Source: Natrinema gelatinilyticum (GTDB lineage: Archaea; Halobacteriota; Halobacteria; Halobacteriales; Natrialbaceae). From it: a stretch of DNA of 64,000 nt. Positions 53,484 to 61,650 of the stretch are shown piece after piece. How positions within the stretch are numbered: position 1 is the stretch's first letter; the number at the start of each line of letters is the position of its first letter. Below the pieces are notes generated by a model. That model saw only the letters and a program-made list of their open reading frames with translations. It searched no databases and was not told the origin of the DNA. The translations under genes were made by a program, and so were the position numbers. The DNA lies in NCBI RefSeq assembly GCF_024266705.1, contig NZ_CP100756.1, positions 558,001 through 622,000 of the forward strand, in the 5' to 3' direction.

Positions 53484-54556
53484 TAGGGATCAGCACTCTG
53501 GTTCATATCTTCACGGTGCGTAGAGACGGGTATGACCGGATGGGGAAAGAAGCTGGCTGATGTCGATGAGGAGCAGTTGCGCCAGCAACTGCGCACGGAA
53601 ACTGATCCAAAGGCAGTCAAACGTCTGACCGTTGCACTGCTCTACGCCGATGGCTCTTCTCCATACGAGATCGAACGTCTCCTTGGGATCCCCGCACAGA
53701 CCGTTTACGACTGGATCGACACTGTCGCCGAGCGCGAGGGCGTCGCGCTCGGCGACCTCCCTCGTGGCGGGAGCCGTCCTCGCCTTACCGACGACCAGTG
53801 GGACGAACTGACGGCGACGCTTCAGGCGCCGCCGTCAGAAGCTGGCATCGACGCACCAGCCTGGAGACCATCCCTCGTCCGTGAATACATCGCCGAGAAC
53901 TTCGGCGTTAAGTATTCTCTCGCGCACATGTACCGCCTGATGAAAAAGGCCGGGCTGTCGGTCCAGACAGCCCGGCCGATTCACTACCAGGCTGACCCAG
54001 AAGAACAGCGACGCTGGCGTGCGGAGTTCAAAAAAAGTGGCCGACGCTGAAGGCTGAAGGGTATCGAATCGTCGCCATCGACCAACACACGCAGAAAGTC
54101 GCAACCGAGCAAAAACCCGATTGGTTCCCGGTGAATTCGCGCCCGAGACTGCCGGTCTCGGGCGCTCGTGAGAAGGTGAACATGCTCGGAGCAGTCACCG
54201 ACGACCGTGAGCGCTTTGTTGCTCTGACGTCGAATCGGTTCAACGCTGAAATCGCAAAGCACTTTCTTCGGGCGATACAGCACGAGTTCGGCAAGAAGCT
54301 CGCCATTGTCTTGGACAATGCGAGCTACTTCATCGCGAAGACGCTGAAGAAGCAGGCCGCCGCAGACGGCCTGCTTCTGGAATTCTTGCCGGCGCATTCG
54401 CCGGAAATGAACCCGCTCGAAAACTGTTGGCGACAGCTCCGTGAGGGCCGAGCCAACCACCTCTTTCGAACACTCGATGACGTCAACGGATATCTCTCAA
54501 TGGCTCTGCCAGCACTCAACTCACCGCAAATCTATGAGTATCTCTGCTAATCACTA
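53484..54556 (+). mobile_element. IS630-family insertion sequence, 1073 bp
   Basis: Ends form inverted repeats TAGGGATCAGCA (left) and TAGTGATTAGCA (right, reversed). TA dinucleotides flank both ends (53482-53483, 54557-54558), the IS630 target duplication. Closing the gap gives the palindromic target GTTC-TA-GAAC. The transposase fills most of the element. Confidence 0.88.
53532..54550 (+). CDS. IS630-family transposase, two frames joined at an A7 run
   Basis: The first frame (53532-54050) gives the helix-turn-helix part: ADGSSPYEIERLLGIPAQTV and LAHMYRLMKKAGLSVQTARP, ending at a stop after FKKSGRR. The second, in the -1 frame, has YRIVAIDQHTQKVATEQKPD (Asp), KLAIVLDNASYFIAKTLKKQ (Asp) and AHSPEMNPLENCWRQLREG (Glu), a complete DDE set. 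The switch is at a run of seven A (54030-54036, TTC AAA AAA AGT); slipping back one base gives FKKKWPTLKAEGYRI. This could be programmed -1 frameshifting, transcriptional slippage or a one-base loss. Confidence 0.88.
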
Positions 54557-54582
54557 TAGAACTGACATATCCGCGTTCGATG

Positions 54583-55332
54583 TCACGCTTCGAGGCGTTT
54601 CCGGTTCCGGATCGCCGCCACGCGAAGTTCGGTCGCGCCCGCGACGAAGAGGACGCCGCCGACACTCGCGAGCAGGACGGTGACGATCGGCGGGGAGAGA
54701 CTCCCCACGAGAGTGGCGCCGACGACGGCGCCGGCGACGAAACCGACCTGGATGGCGACGACGCTCGCGACCCCCCAGCTCCGGCTGACCGGCGCGTACA
54801 GCCCGCCGACGGCGACCGTCTCGGCGATCGCGTGCACCGTCAGGAGGGTAAGAGCGAACAGCCCGATTGAGGCGTTCGTCGCGTAAATGCCCGCGATGAG
54901 GATCCCCTCAACCACGCGGTGGGTCAGGACGGCGCCGAGCGCCGCGTCTGCACAACCTGAGTGCGGTGAGACGCCACGTGTGCGGCCGGCCAACGCGAGC
55001 GCAGCGCCGAGCGTTCCGCCACCGATCGCCGGGATCCACCCCTGCGTGAGGGCCGTCGTGAACGTCGCGACACCCAGTACGATCACCAGTACCAGCACTT
55101 CGGGTCCCGTTGTCGCGCCGTGGGGATCTGCGACGGCGGACGGCGTCCGATAGTGTGAGACCGAGCCGAGTCCGAACGCGACACCGAGCAGGGCCGAGAA
55201 TCCGATCGCCATGATGAACGGCACTGCCGGAGTCTGACTCCCCGCGTTCGCCCCGACGCCGTGGGCACTGACGATGCCGGGCCAAAGCGAGAGCGCGACG
55301 AGCGCGGTCGGTACTGTTCGATTCACCCGCAT
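54583..55332 (-). CDS. ZIP-family metal transporter
   Basis: A 249-residue membrane protein with about eight helices. It carries the two ZIP motifs: LTHRVVEGILIAG in helix IV and LLTVHAIAETVAVGG in helix V (H-x-x-x-E patterns that line the metal site). An N-terminal signal-like helix (VPTALVALSLWPGIVSAHG) and histidine near its end are present. It likely imports zinc, iron or manganese. It sits beside the IS630 element on one side and a selenium-binding protein on the other. Confidence 0.88.
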   Translation of the reverse strand: MRVNRTVPTALVALSLWPGIVSAHGVGANAGSQTPAVPFIMAIGFSALLGVAFGLGSVSHYRTPSAVADPHGATTGPEVLVLVIVLGVATFTTALTQGWIPAIGGGTLGAALALAGRTRGVSPHSGCADAALGAVLTHRVVEGILIAGIYATNASIGLFALTLLTVHAIAETVAVGGLYAPVSRSWGVASVVAIQVGFVAGAVVGATLVGSLSPPIVTVLLASVGGVLFVAGATELRVAAIRNRKRLEA

Positions 55333-55521
55333 CGTCTCTGGGTAACTCTAACGACCGTCGTCTGTTTCATTTCTGAGTTCCATTTCCGTCGTCTCACCGC
55401 GGTCGTTCGCGGTTCGTCTGTTGGCGTTTCACCGGCTGTCACCGTCGTTCACGGACGGAGTGGGACGTCCACCGTCGGTCGATCGCCGTCTCGAGGGCAG
55501 GTTGCAGCCCACTTCCGACAC

Positions 55522-56922
55522 CTACATCCAGACGTCGCTCGTACAGTCTCCGTCCGGCCATCGGATCTCGTGGGCGCGGGCGGGGCCCTCCGGGAGCGTC
55601 CCGAAGTCGACGAGGAAGTCCTCGTCGAGGGTCATCGTTCCCCTGCGCGGGTCCACGTCCACCTTGAGCATCACCGAGCCCTGTTCTCCTTCCGCCGGGA
55701 AGAACTGGTCATCCCACGTCGAGTACAGCGACGTCGTGAAGTAGAGCCGCTCGCCGTCGAGCGAGAGCTGGAGCATTTGCGGCCCGGCGTTGATTTGTCG
55801 GCCCTGCACCTCACGGACGTCGCCAAAGAGCCCGCCGAGCGAGAGTTCGTCGACGAGACGCGGGGTCGACGGATCGGATATGTCGTACATGCGGACCTCC
55901 CCGTGGAGCCAGTTGGCAAAGAATAGGTATCGATCGTCCATCGAGATCAGGAGGTCTGTGATGAGGCCAGGAACCGGCATGTCCCAGTCTTCGTGTTCGC
56001 GCGACTCCACGTCGATGACGTTCTCCGCGCGCCAGTCACCGTCGTCCCTGTATAGGTGGAACATGTTCGACGAGAGCGCCGCGCCGACGTAGGCGTGGTC
56101 GGACTCGGGGCTGTGGAGGAAGCGCACTTCGAGCGGGACCAGCCCCTCCTCGCCCAGATCGATCGTCTGCTCGACCGTTCGGTCCTCCCAGTTCCAGACG
56201 TTGAGCCGCTGGCCGTACTTGCCGGCCTCGACGTCCTCGAGATCGAATCCCGGCTGGTAGGTCGACGGGGCGGCCCACTCGGAGGAGACCATCACGTTGC
56301 GGCGCGGCTGGTACCAGTAGTCGTAGTTCATCTGAATGTCCCCTGGCGTGTCCCAACGTCCTTCGATTTCGAACTCCTCGTTGAGCAGGAGGAACCCCCC
56401 CGGGAGGTCCCCGTCTGCGTCGCCGAGCATGCTGATCATGATCTGCCCATCGGGGATGCAGTGGACGGTGTGCGGAGCCGAGAGATCGTACTCGTAGACC
56501 TCCTCGGGTTCGATGACGGAGATCAGTTCGGGATTCTCTCGATCCGCGGTGTCGATGATGTGGATGCGAGACGAACGGTTGCCAGGGACGACGAGGTACC
56601 GTCGCTCCGCGCCCTCGACGTGACAGGACGACGAACAGGCGTTCCAGCCGAAGTGGTGGAGCTCGTCGCCCACCGTCGGCATCTCGACCCTGTCGATGAT
56701 CTCGCAGTACGTCGACGAATCCGGATCGACGTCGACGACGGTCAGCATGTCGGGGGCGTCCGTCTCAGTTCCCACGTAGAGCGCCGGCACGTAGGCGACG
56801 GTCTCTCGAGTCGACGCTTCGATGGCGGCCTGCGGCGTCTCGTATCCCACTGCACCGGGATGGTGTTCGTGGTGGCCTTCATGGACGTGAGCCTCGTCGG
56901 TACGCTCTGAATGAGAGCTCAT
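55522..56922 (-). CDS. Selenium-binding protein 56 / methanethiol oxidase family
   Basis: A 466-residue beta-propeller protein: MLTVVDVDPDSSTYCEIIDR, ELHHFGWNACSSSCHVEG, YDLSAPHTVHCIPDGQIMIS, HEDWDMPVPGLITDLLISMD, DDRYLFFANWLHGEVRMYDI, AHEIRWPDGDCTSDVWM. These are the hallmarks of SELENBP1-type proteins, some of which oxidise methanethiol using copper bound by conserved His residues. The N-terminus has a histidine cluster (HVHEGHHEHHPG) that could bind metal. The neighbouring ZIP transporter might supply metal; this is a suggestion. Confidence 0.93.
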   Translation of the reverse strand: MSSHSERTDEAHVHEGHHEHHPGAVGYETPQAAIEASTRETVAYVPALYVGTETDAPDMLTVVDVDPDSSTYCEIIDRVEMPTVGDELHHFGWNACSSSCHVEGAERRYLVVPGNRSSRIHIIDTADRENPELISVIEPEEVYEYDLSAPHTVHCIPDGQIMISMLGDADGDLPGGFLLLNEEFEIEGRWDTPGDIQMNYDYWYQPRRNVMVSSEWAAPSTYQPGFDLEDVEAGKYGQRLNVWNWEDRTVEQTIDLGEEGLVPLEVRFLHSPESDHAYVGAALSSNMFHLYRDDGDWRAENVIDVESREHEDWDMPVPGLITDLLISMDDRYLFFANWLHGEVRMYDISDPSTPRLVDELSLGGLFGDVREVQGRQINAGPQMLQLSLDGERLYFTTSLYSTWDDQFFPAEGEQGSVMLKVDVDPRRGTMTLDEDFLVDFGTLPEGPARAHEIRWPDGDCTSDVWM

Positions 56923-57383
56923 AATCTATATTACGACGACGAGTAGCATAAACAAATATCGTGGAAAACAATGACAATTTTTCCGGTTTGACGTTTCGTT
57001 GGACCGGTGCCTCGGGGGAAAAGAACTGGCCGTCGTTCCGCGGGTGAAAGCGAGAACGGGCTCGAGCCGTTGGAGGTCGTCCGGACGCTTCGGGGACTGA
57101 GCGGTCGACGATTGACCGCGGAAGGGCAGGGAACGTGAGACGTCCATGTGGCGCTGGATATCTGACTCGAGACCTTCGCGCCGAATACTGCGCTGAATCG
57201 GCGCGACTGAACGGGGACGACGAAAGCGAGAGAGCGACCAGGGGACCGACGAGTTCGCCGCTCGTCGGTGGGCGAGACGTTCGATCCGTCGCAGCGCGCC
57301 AGTTTATCGGACAAAATATGGAGAGGCCGAATAAAATCGGACTCAATACAAAGTTTTAGTATTTAGTAGAATTGCATTCCGCC
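56923..57383. other. Divergent intergenic region
   Basis: About 460 nt between the SBP56 gene and the aminotransferase. The first 60 nt (56925-56985) and the last 40 nt are AT-rich and probably hold the two promoters; TTTTAGTATTTAG at 57354-57366 is the likely TATA region of the aminotransferase gene. No gene inside. Confidence 0.45.
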
Positions 57384-58751
57384 ATGGCTGTAGAACAGAC
57401 GTTCGACGAACTCCACTTCGCACAGCAGCCGGAGATCGAGACGGCGATTCCGGGACCGAAGTCGAAGCAACTCCTCGAGCGACAGCGGCGCATCGACAGC
57501 AGCGCGGTCGCGTATCCGAAGGTCGTTCCCATCGCGATCGAGGAAGCGAAAGGCGCGACGGTCCGCGACGTCGACGGGAACACGTTCCTCGACTTCTTCG
57601 CCGGGATCGGCGTCCTGAACGTCGGTCATTCGAACCCGTACGTGATGGAGGCTGTTCAGGAACAGACCGAAAAAGTTGCACACACGATCGACTTCCCGAC
57701 CGAAGCACGACTGGACCTGATCGAGGCGCTCAACGACATCGCACCGGGGGCGCTCAACGACAACAATCGCGTCGTTTTCGGCGGACCCACCGGGAGCGAC
57801 GCGATCGAGGCGACGATCAAACTCGCCACGTACAACACCGGTGGCGACGGCCTCATCGCGTTCCGCGGGGCCTACCACGGCGGTAGCGCAGGGGCGCTTA
57901 GCCTCACGGCGGGCAACAAGTACAAGGAAGATTACACTCCCTTGCTCCCGAACGTCCGTCACGTGCCGTATCCGTACGCACAGGCACAGGGAATCGACCC
58001 CGAGGACGCCGCAGATCGTGCGCTGGCCAACGTCAGGGAACTTCTCGAAGACCCCTACAGCGGGCTCGCGAACCCAGCCGGAATCTGGGTCGAGCCGATC
58101 CAGGGCGAAGGCGGCATCGTGGCACCTCCTGAGGGGTTTCTCCCGGGTCTCAAGGAGATTGCGGAAGCCAACGACATCCCACTCATTGTCGACGAAATCC
58201 AGACCGGATTCGGTCGGACCGGCGAGTGGTTCGCGAGCGACTGGGACGACATCACCCCTGACGCGATGCCGATGGCCAAGGCGATCGGTGGCATCGGACT
58301 GCCGCTGTCGGCGACCATGTACCACGAGGACCTCGACACCTGGGACGCCGGCGGGCACGTCGGCACCTACCGCGGAAACGCCCCCGCGATGGTCGGCGGT
58401 CTCCGTGCCATCGAGTTCATCCGTCAAAACGACTTGCTCTCCCACGCTCGCGACCTCGGCGAGTACATCCGGGACCGCCTGCGCGAGTCGGCCGAGGTGA
58501 ACGAATACCTCGTTGACGTGCGCGGGCGCGGGCTGTTCGTCGGTGCGGAGTTCGCCGACAGCGAGGAGAGGACGGGCAAAGAACTCGTCAAAGCTGTCCA
58601 GGAGGAGTGTTACGAGCGCGGCGTCTTGATCTGGTCGGCCGGCCGACGGGGCAACGTCCTCAGACTGATTCCGCCGCTCGTCCTCACGCGAAAACAGGCT
58701 ACTGTCGGAATGGACATCATCTGCAAGGCGATCGAGCGACACGCAGCCTGA
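57384..58751 (+). CDS. Class III PLP-dependent aminotransferase
   Basis: A 455-residue class III aminotransferase. Motifs: GNTFLDFFAGIGVLNVGHSN, FGGPTGSDAIEATIKLATY, AFRGAYHGGSAGALSLT, IWVEPIQGEGGIVAPPEGFL, LIVDEIQTGFGRTGEWFASD (Asp to the PLP nitrogen) and PMAKAIGGIGLPLSA (PLP lysine). Homologues act on ornithine, 4-aminobutyrate, diaminobutyrate or acetylornithine; the substrate here is not decided. Start ATG at 57384, about 25 nt after the TATA-like element. An Lrp-type regulator follows and is a good candidate to control it. Confidence 0.93.
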   Translation: MAVEQTFDELHFAQQPEIETAIPGPKSKQLLERQRRIDSSAVAYPKVVPIAIEEAKGATVRDVDGNTFLDFFAGIGVLNVGHSNPYVMEAVQEQTEKVAHTIDFPTEARLDLIEALNDIAPGALNDNNRVVFGGPTGSDAIEATIKLATYNTGGDGLIAFRGAYHGGSAGALSLTAGNKYKEDYTPLLPNVRHVPYPYAQAQGIDPEDAADRALANVRELLEDPYSGLANPAGIWVEPIQGEGGIVAPPEGFLPGLKEIAEANDIPLIVDEIQTGFGRTGEWFASDWDDITPDAMPMAKAIGGIGLPLSATMYHEDLDTWDAGGHVGTYRGNAPAMVGGLRAIEFIRQNDLLSHARDLGEYIRDRLRESAEVNEYLVDVRGRGLFVGAEFADSEERTGKELVKAVQEECYERGVLIWSAGRRGNVLRLIPPLVLTRKQATVGMDIICKAIERHAA

Positions 58752-58846
58752 CAGTCACCGCGGGCATCATTCGCTCCCGTAGAGACTAACGACCAGTATT
58801 CATTTGTATGCGCCCGCTATCGTTGAACGGTATTCGGAACTAAGCC

Positions 58847-59332
58847 ATGGATGAGAAAGACATTCGGATTCTGACCGCCATTGCCAAAGACGGAACGGCG
58901 AGCCCGGACAAAATCGAAGATACGACCGGCATCCCGAAATCGACGGTTCACTATCGGCTTAACCGGCTTCGCGAGTCCGGCGTCATCGAAAACGATCTCT
59001 ACGATATCGACCTCGAAAAGGTCGGCCTCTCGATCACGCTCATCTCCGAAGTCTGGGCCGAGTTCGAGGAGGGGTACCACGACCTCGTCGGGGAGAAACT
59101 CGCCGCCGTCGAGGGCGTCAATCAGGTGTATTTCACGATGGGAGATACCGACTTCGTCGTCATCGCTCACGTGGCCAACCGCGAGATGGTCGAGACGCTC
59201 GTGGAGGACTATGAAGCGATCGAAGAGATTGAGCGGACCTCATCGAAGTTCGTTATTACCACGGTCAAAGACGAACGGAACCCGCTCAACGACTTCGACG
59301 TCGAGACGCTCGTCGAGGCGCTCGCCGAGTAG
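58847..59332 (+). CDS. Lrp/AsnC-family transcriptional regulator
   Basis: A 161-residue protein: N-terminal winged helix (MDEKDIRILTAIAKDGTASP, DTTGIPKSTVHYRLNRLRES) and C-terminal RAM/AsnC effector domain (LISEVWAEFEEGYHDLVGEK, GVNQVYFTMGDTDFVVIAHV). Such proteins sense amino acids and form octamers. It follows the aminotransferase gene by 95 nt on the same strand, so it may act on it. Confidence 0.93.
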   Translation: MDEKDIRILTAIAKDGTASPDKIEDTTGIPKSTVHYRLNRLRESGVIENDLYDIDLEKVGLSITLISEVWAEFEEGYHDLVGEKLAAVEGVNQVYFTMGDTDFVVIAHVANREMVETLVEDYEAIEEIERTSSKFVITTVKDERNPLNDFDVETLVEALAE

Positions 59333-59705
59333 CGTCGCAGTCAGCTGGTTCGCCCGGTCGAGACCGGTCGGCTATCATGCCGTTTCTCGAGAGCGCGGAT
59401 CGCTCCCGAGTTCGTGGCGTCATTCGAAGGCAGCAGTGCCGGTGCAATCCCGATCGAGACTTGCCGAGCGGACGTCATGGACCCCGTAGGTGTCGTCTGA
59501 CTCGAGGGTGAGCCTGTGGTGTATCGGCGAGTAATCGGCTGTGGCCCGTCGCCGTTGCGGTCGGCCTCGACCAGGAACCCGCGAACGGTATCGCCCTCGT
59601 CGTCCGCTGAAACCGTCGTATTCGTGTTGTTCGGAGCTGCGTCTCGTCTAAATCAACCCAGTGTCGCAGTCCCGTCGCTAGCGAATTTGCCTGCGACAGG
59701 AGAAG
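59333..59705. other. Gap with a possible decayed minus-strand gene
   Basis: A minus-strand frame here reads NTNTTVSADDEGDTVRGFLV then EADRNGDG, and another frame carries LTLESDDTYGVHDVRSASLD. Both look like halophilic protein but are in different frames and very short, so at best this is a decayed fragment. No repeats are seen. Confidence 0.3.
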
Positions 59706-59780
59706 TGGGTTGGGGCAGATTTGAACTGCCGGCCTCCTCCATGTCAAGGAGGTGTCATAACCAGACTAGACCACCAACCC
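59706..59780 (-). tRNA. tRNA-Val (anticodon GAC)
   Basis: A full cloverleaf on the minus strand: acceptor GGGTTGG / CCAACCC, D arm GTC...GAC, anticodon stem CCTCC / GGAGG around loop TTGACAT (anticodon GAC, valine), variable AGGCC, T arm GGCAG-TTCAAAT-CTGCC, discriminator A. 75 nt, no intron, CCA not encoded. Confidence 0.95.
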
Positions 59781-59911
59781 GACCGGTTTTGCGTACACGC
59801 AGCCTGGCATCCGGCGCCACGCTGTCCGCACTCAGAGATTGCCGGCCACCACAATTGAAGGTTTCGAATCGACCGCCGTACGCGAGTCGGCACCACGCGC
59901 CCGGTCGATAC

Positions 59912-59970
59912 GCTTAAGGTGATGTACGGATTTGGACATTGTAAGACAACTACGTACATTGGTGTCCACA
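59912..59970 (+). promoter_or_regulatory. Promoter and inverted repeats upstream of trpD
   Basis: A TATA-like CTTAAGG (59913-59919) lies about 55 nt before the trpD start. Between them are two interleaved inverted repeats: ATGTACG (59922-59928) with CGTACAT (59953-59959), and CATTGT (59937-59942) with ACAATG (59968-59973). They could be operators for a tryptophan-responsive repressor. Confidence 0.45.
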
Positions 59971-60993
59971 ATGAAGGAGTACGTCGAACGCGTTACAGAG
60001 GGAACGGATCTCACACAACCAGACGCTCGAGCGGCCTCTACGGCCGTCTTCGAGGGGGCGACGGAGGCACAGATCGGCGCACTGCTGACGGCACTGCGCG
60101 CGAAAGGAGAGACAGAAGCTGAAATCGCCGGCTTCGCCGAGGGAATGCGAGCGGCGGCGCGAACGATCTCGCCGAACCGGGAGCCGCTGGTCGACACGTG
60201 CGGGACCGGCGGTGACGACTACAACACGATCAACGTCTCGACGACGAGCGCGATCGTCGCCGCTGGCGCGGGAGTGCCGATCGCAAAGCACGGCAACTAC
60301 TCGGTTTCGTCCTCGTCGGGCAGTGCGGACGTTCTCGAGGAGGTCGGCGTGAACGTAGAAGCGGAACCACCGGCCGTCGAGAACGCGATCGAGAACGACG
60401 GCATCGGCTTCATGCTCGCGCCCGTATTTCACCCGGCGATGAAGGCCGTCATCGGGCCGCGGAAGGAACTCGGTATGCGGACCATCTTCAACGTTCTCGG
60501 ACCGCTGACGAACCCCGCGGGGGCGGATGCACAGGTCGTCGGCGTCTACGATTCCGATCTCGTCTCAGTGCTCGCGGACGCGCTGGCCCGGATGGACGTC
60601 GGCCGCGCGCTAGTCGTCCACGGCTCCGGGACCGACGAAATCGCCATCCACGGCGAGACGGTCACCGCGGAGGTCGACGGCGACTCCGTCGAGGAATACA
60701 CGCTCGAGCCGACCGATCTCGACCTCGACGAGTCCGATATCGACGCCATTTCCGGGGGCACTCCCGAGGAGAACGCGGCCGACATGCGTGGGATCGTCGA
60801 CGGCGACGTGACCGGTGCGAAACGGGACGTCATCCTCGCGAACGCCGGCGCCGCGATCTACGTCTCCGGCAAGGCGGACTCGCTCGAGGCAGGAACCGAC
60901 GCGGCTCGCGAGGCTATCGACTCCGGCGCAGCGGCGCGGAAACTCGAGCGACTCTGCGATGCGACGGCGACGCCGGCCGGGACGGGACGATGA
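59971..60993 (+). CDS. trpD: Anthranilate phosphoribosyltransferase
   Basis: A 340-residue enzyme adding phosphoribose to anthranilate in tryptophan synthesis. Motifs: LVDTCGTGGDDYNTINVSTT (PRPP and metal binding), GVPIAKHGNYSVSSSSGSAD, GIGFMLAPVFHPAMKAVIGP and TIFNVLGPLTNPAGAD. The start MKEYVERVTEG follows the usual length of the family. First gene of a trpD-trpF-trpE-trpG operon; its stop overlaps trpF by 4 nt. Confidence 0.96.
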   Translation: MKEYVERVTEGTDLTQPDARAASTAVFEGATEAQIGALLTALRAKGETEAEIAGFAEGMRAAARTISPNREPLVDTCGTGGDDYNTINVSTTSAIVAAGAGVPIAKHGNYSVSSSSGSADVLEEVGVNVEAEPPAVENAIENDGIGFMLAPVFHPAMKAVIGPRKELGMRTIFNVLGPLTNPAGADAQVVGVYDSDLVSVLADALARMDVGRALVVHGSGTDEIAIHGETVTAEVDGDSVEEYTLEPTDLDLDESDIDAISGGTPEENAADMRGIVDGDVTGAKRDVILANAGAAIYVSGKADSLEAGTDAAREAIDSGAAARKLERLCDATATPAGTGR

Positions 60994-61640
60994 CGCGCGT
61001 GAAAATCTGCGGGTTAACCGAAACCGCCGACCTCGAGGCAGCAGTCGACGCTGGTGCCGACGCGGTCGGGATCATCTGTGACGTGCCGGTCGACACCCCA
61101 CGGGAGGTATCGGTCGAGCAGGCCGTGGCACTCGCGTCGGCCGCGCCGCCGTTCGTGACGAGCGTGCTCGTGACGATGCCGGCCAATCCTGAGGACGCGA
61201 TCGAACTTGTCGACGACATCGAACCCGACGCGATCCAGATCCACGGCGGCATCCAACCCGGCGACCTCGCGTACCTGCGTGCGAAACTGGACGTAGAGAT
61301 CCTGCTCGCGGTCGACGCCGACGATGCGACGACCGCCGAAACCTACGACGACGTCGTCGACGGGCTCATCGTCGACACGGCGGGCGAAGACGGGAGCGGC
61401 GGAACCGGACGGACCCACGACTGGAATCAGACCCGTATGGCCGCCGCGGATCTCGAGTCGCCGTTGATCCTCGCGGGTGGACTCACACCAGAAAACGTCG
61501 ACAATGCCGTCAGGACCGTCGAGCCGTTCGCCGTCGACGTGGCGAGCGGGGTCGAAGAACGCGGCGGCATCAAGGACACCGAAGCCATCCGAACGTTCGT
61601 CGACCGAGCCAAGAAGGCCCGCCGACTGGCGGGCCCCTGA
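60990..61640 (+). CDS. trpF: Phosphoribosylanthranilate isomerase
   Basis: A 216-residue TIM-barrel isomerase. Motifs: MTRVKICGLTETADLEAAVD (catalytic Cys), GADAVGIICDVPVDTPREVS, DAIQIHGG, VDGLIVDTAGEDGSGGTGRT, ILAGGLTPENVDNAV (phosphate loop) and FAVDVASGVEERGGIKD (with the conserved Asp). Coupled to trpD by a 4-nt overlap; trpE follows after 10 nt. Confidence 0.95.
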   Translation: MTRVKICGLTETADLEAAVDAGADAVGIICDVPVDTPREVSVEQAVALASAAPPFVTSVLVTMPANPEDAIELVDDIEPDAIQIHGGIQPGDLAYLRAKLDVEILLAVDADDATTAETYDDVVDGLIVDTAGEDGSGGTGRTHDWNQTRMAAADLESPLILAGGLTPENVDNAVRTVEPFAVDVASGVEERGGIKDTEAIRTFVDRAKKARRLAGP

Positions 61641-61650
61641 TCGTGAACCC

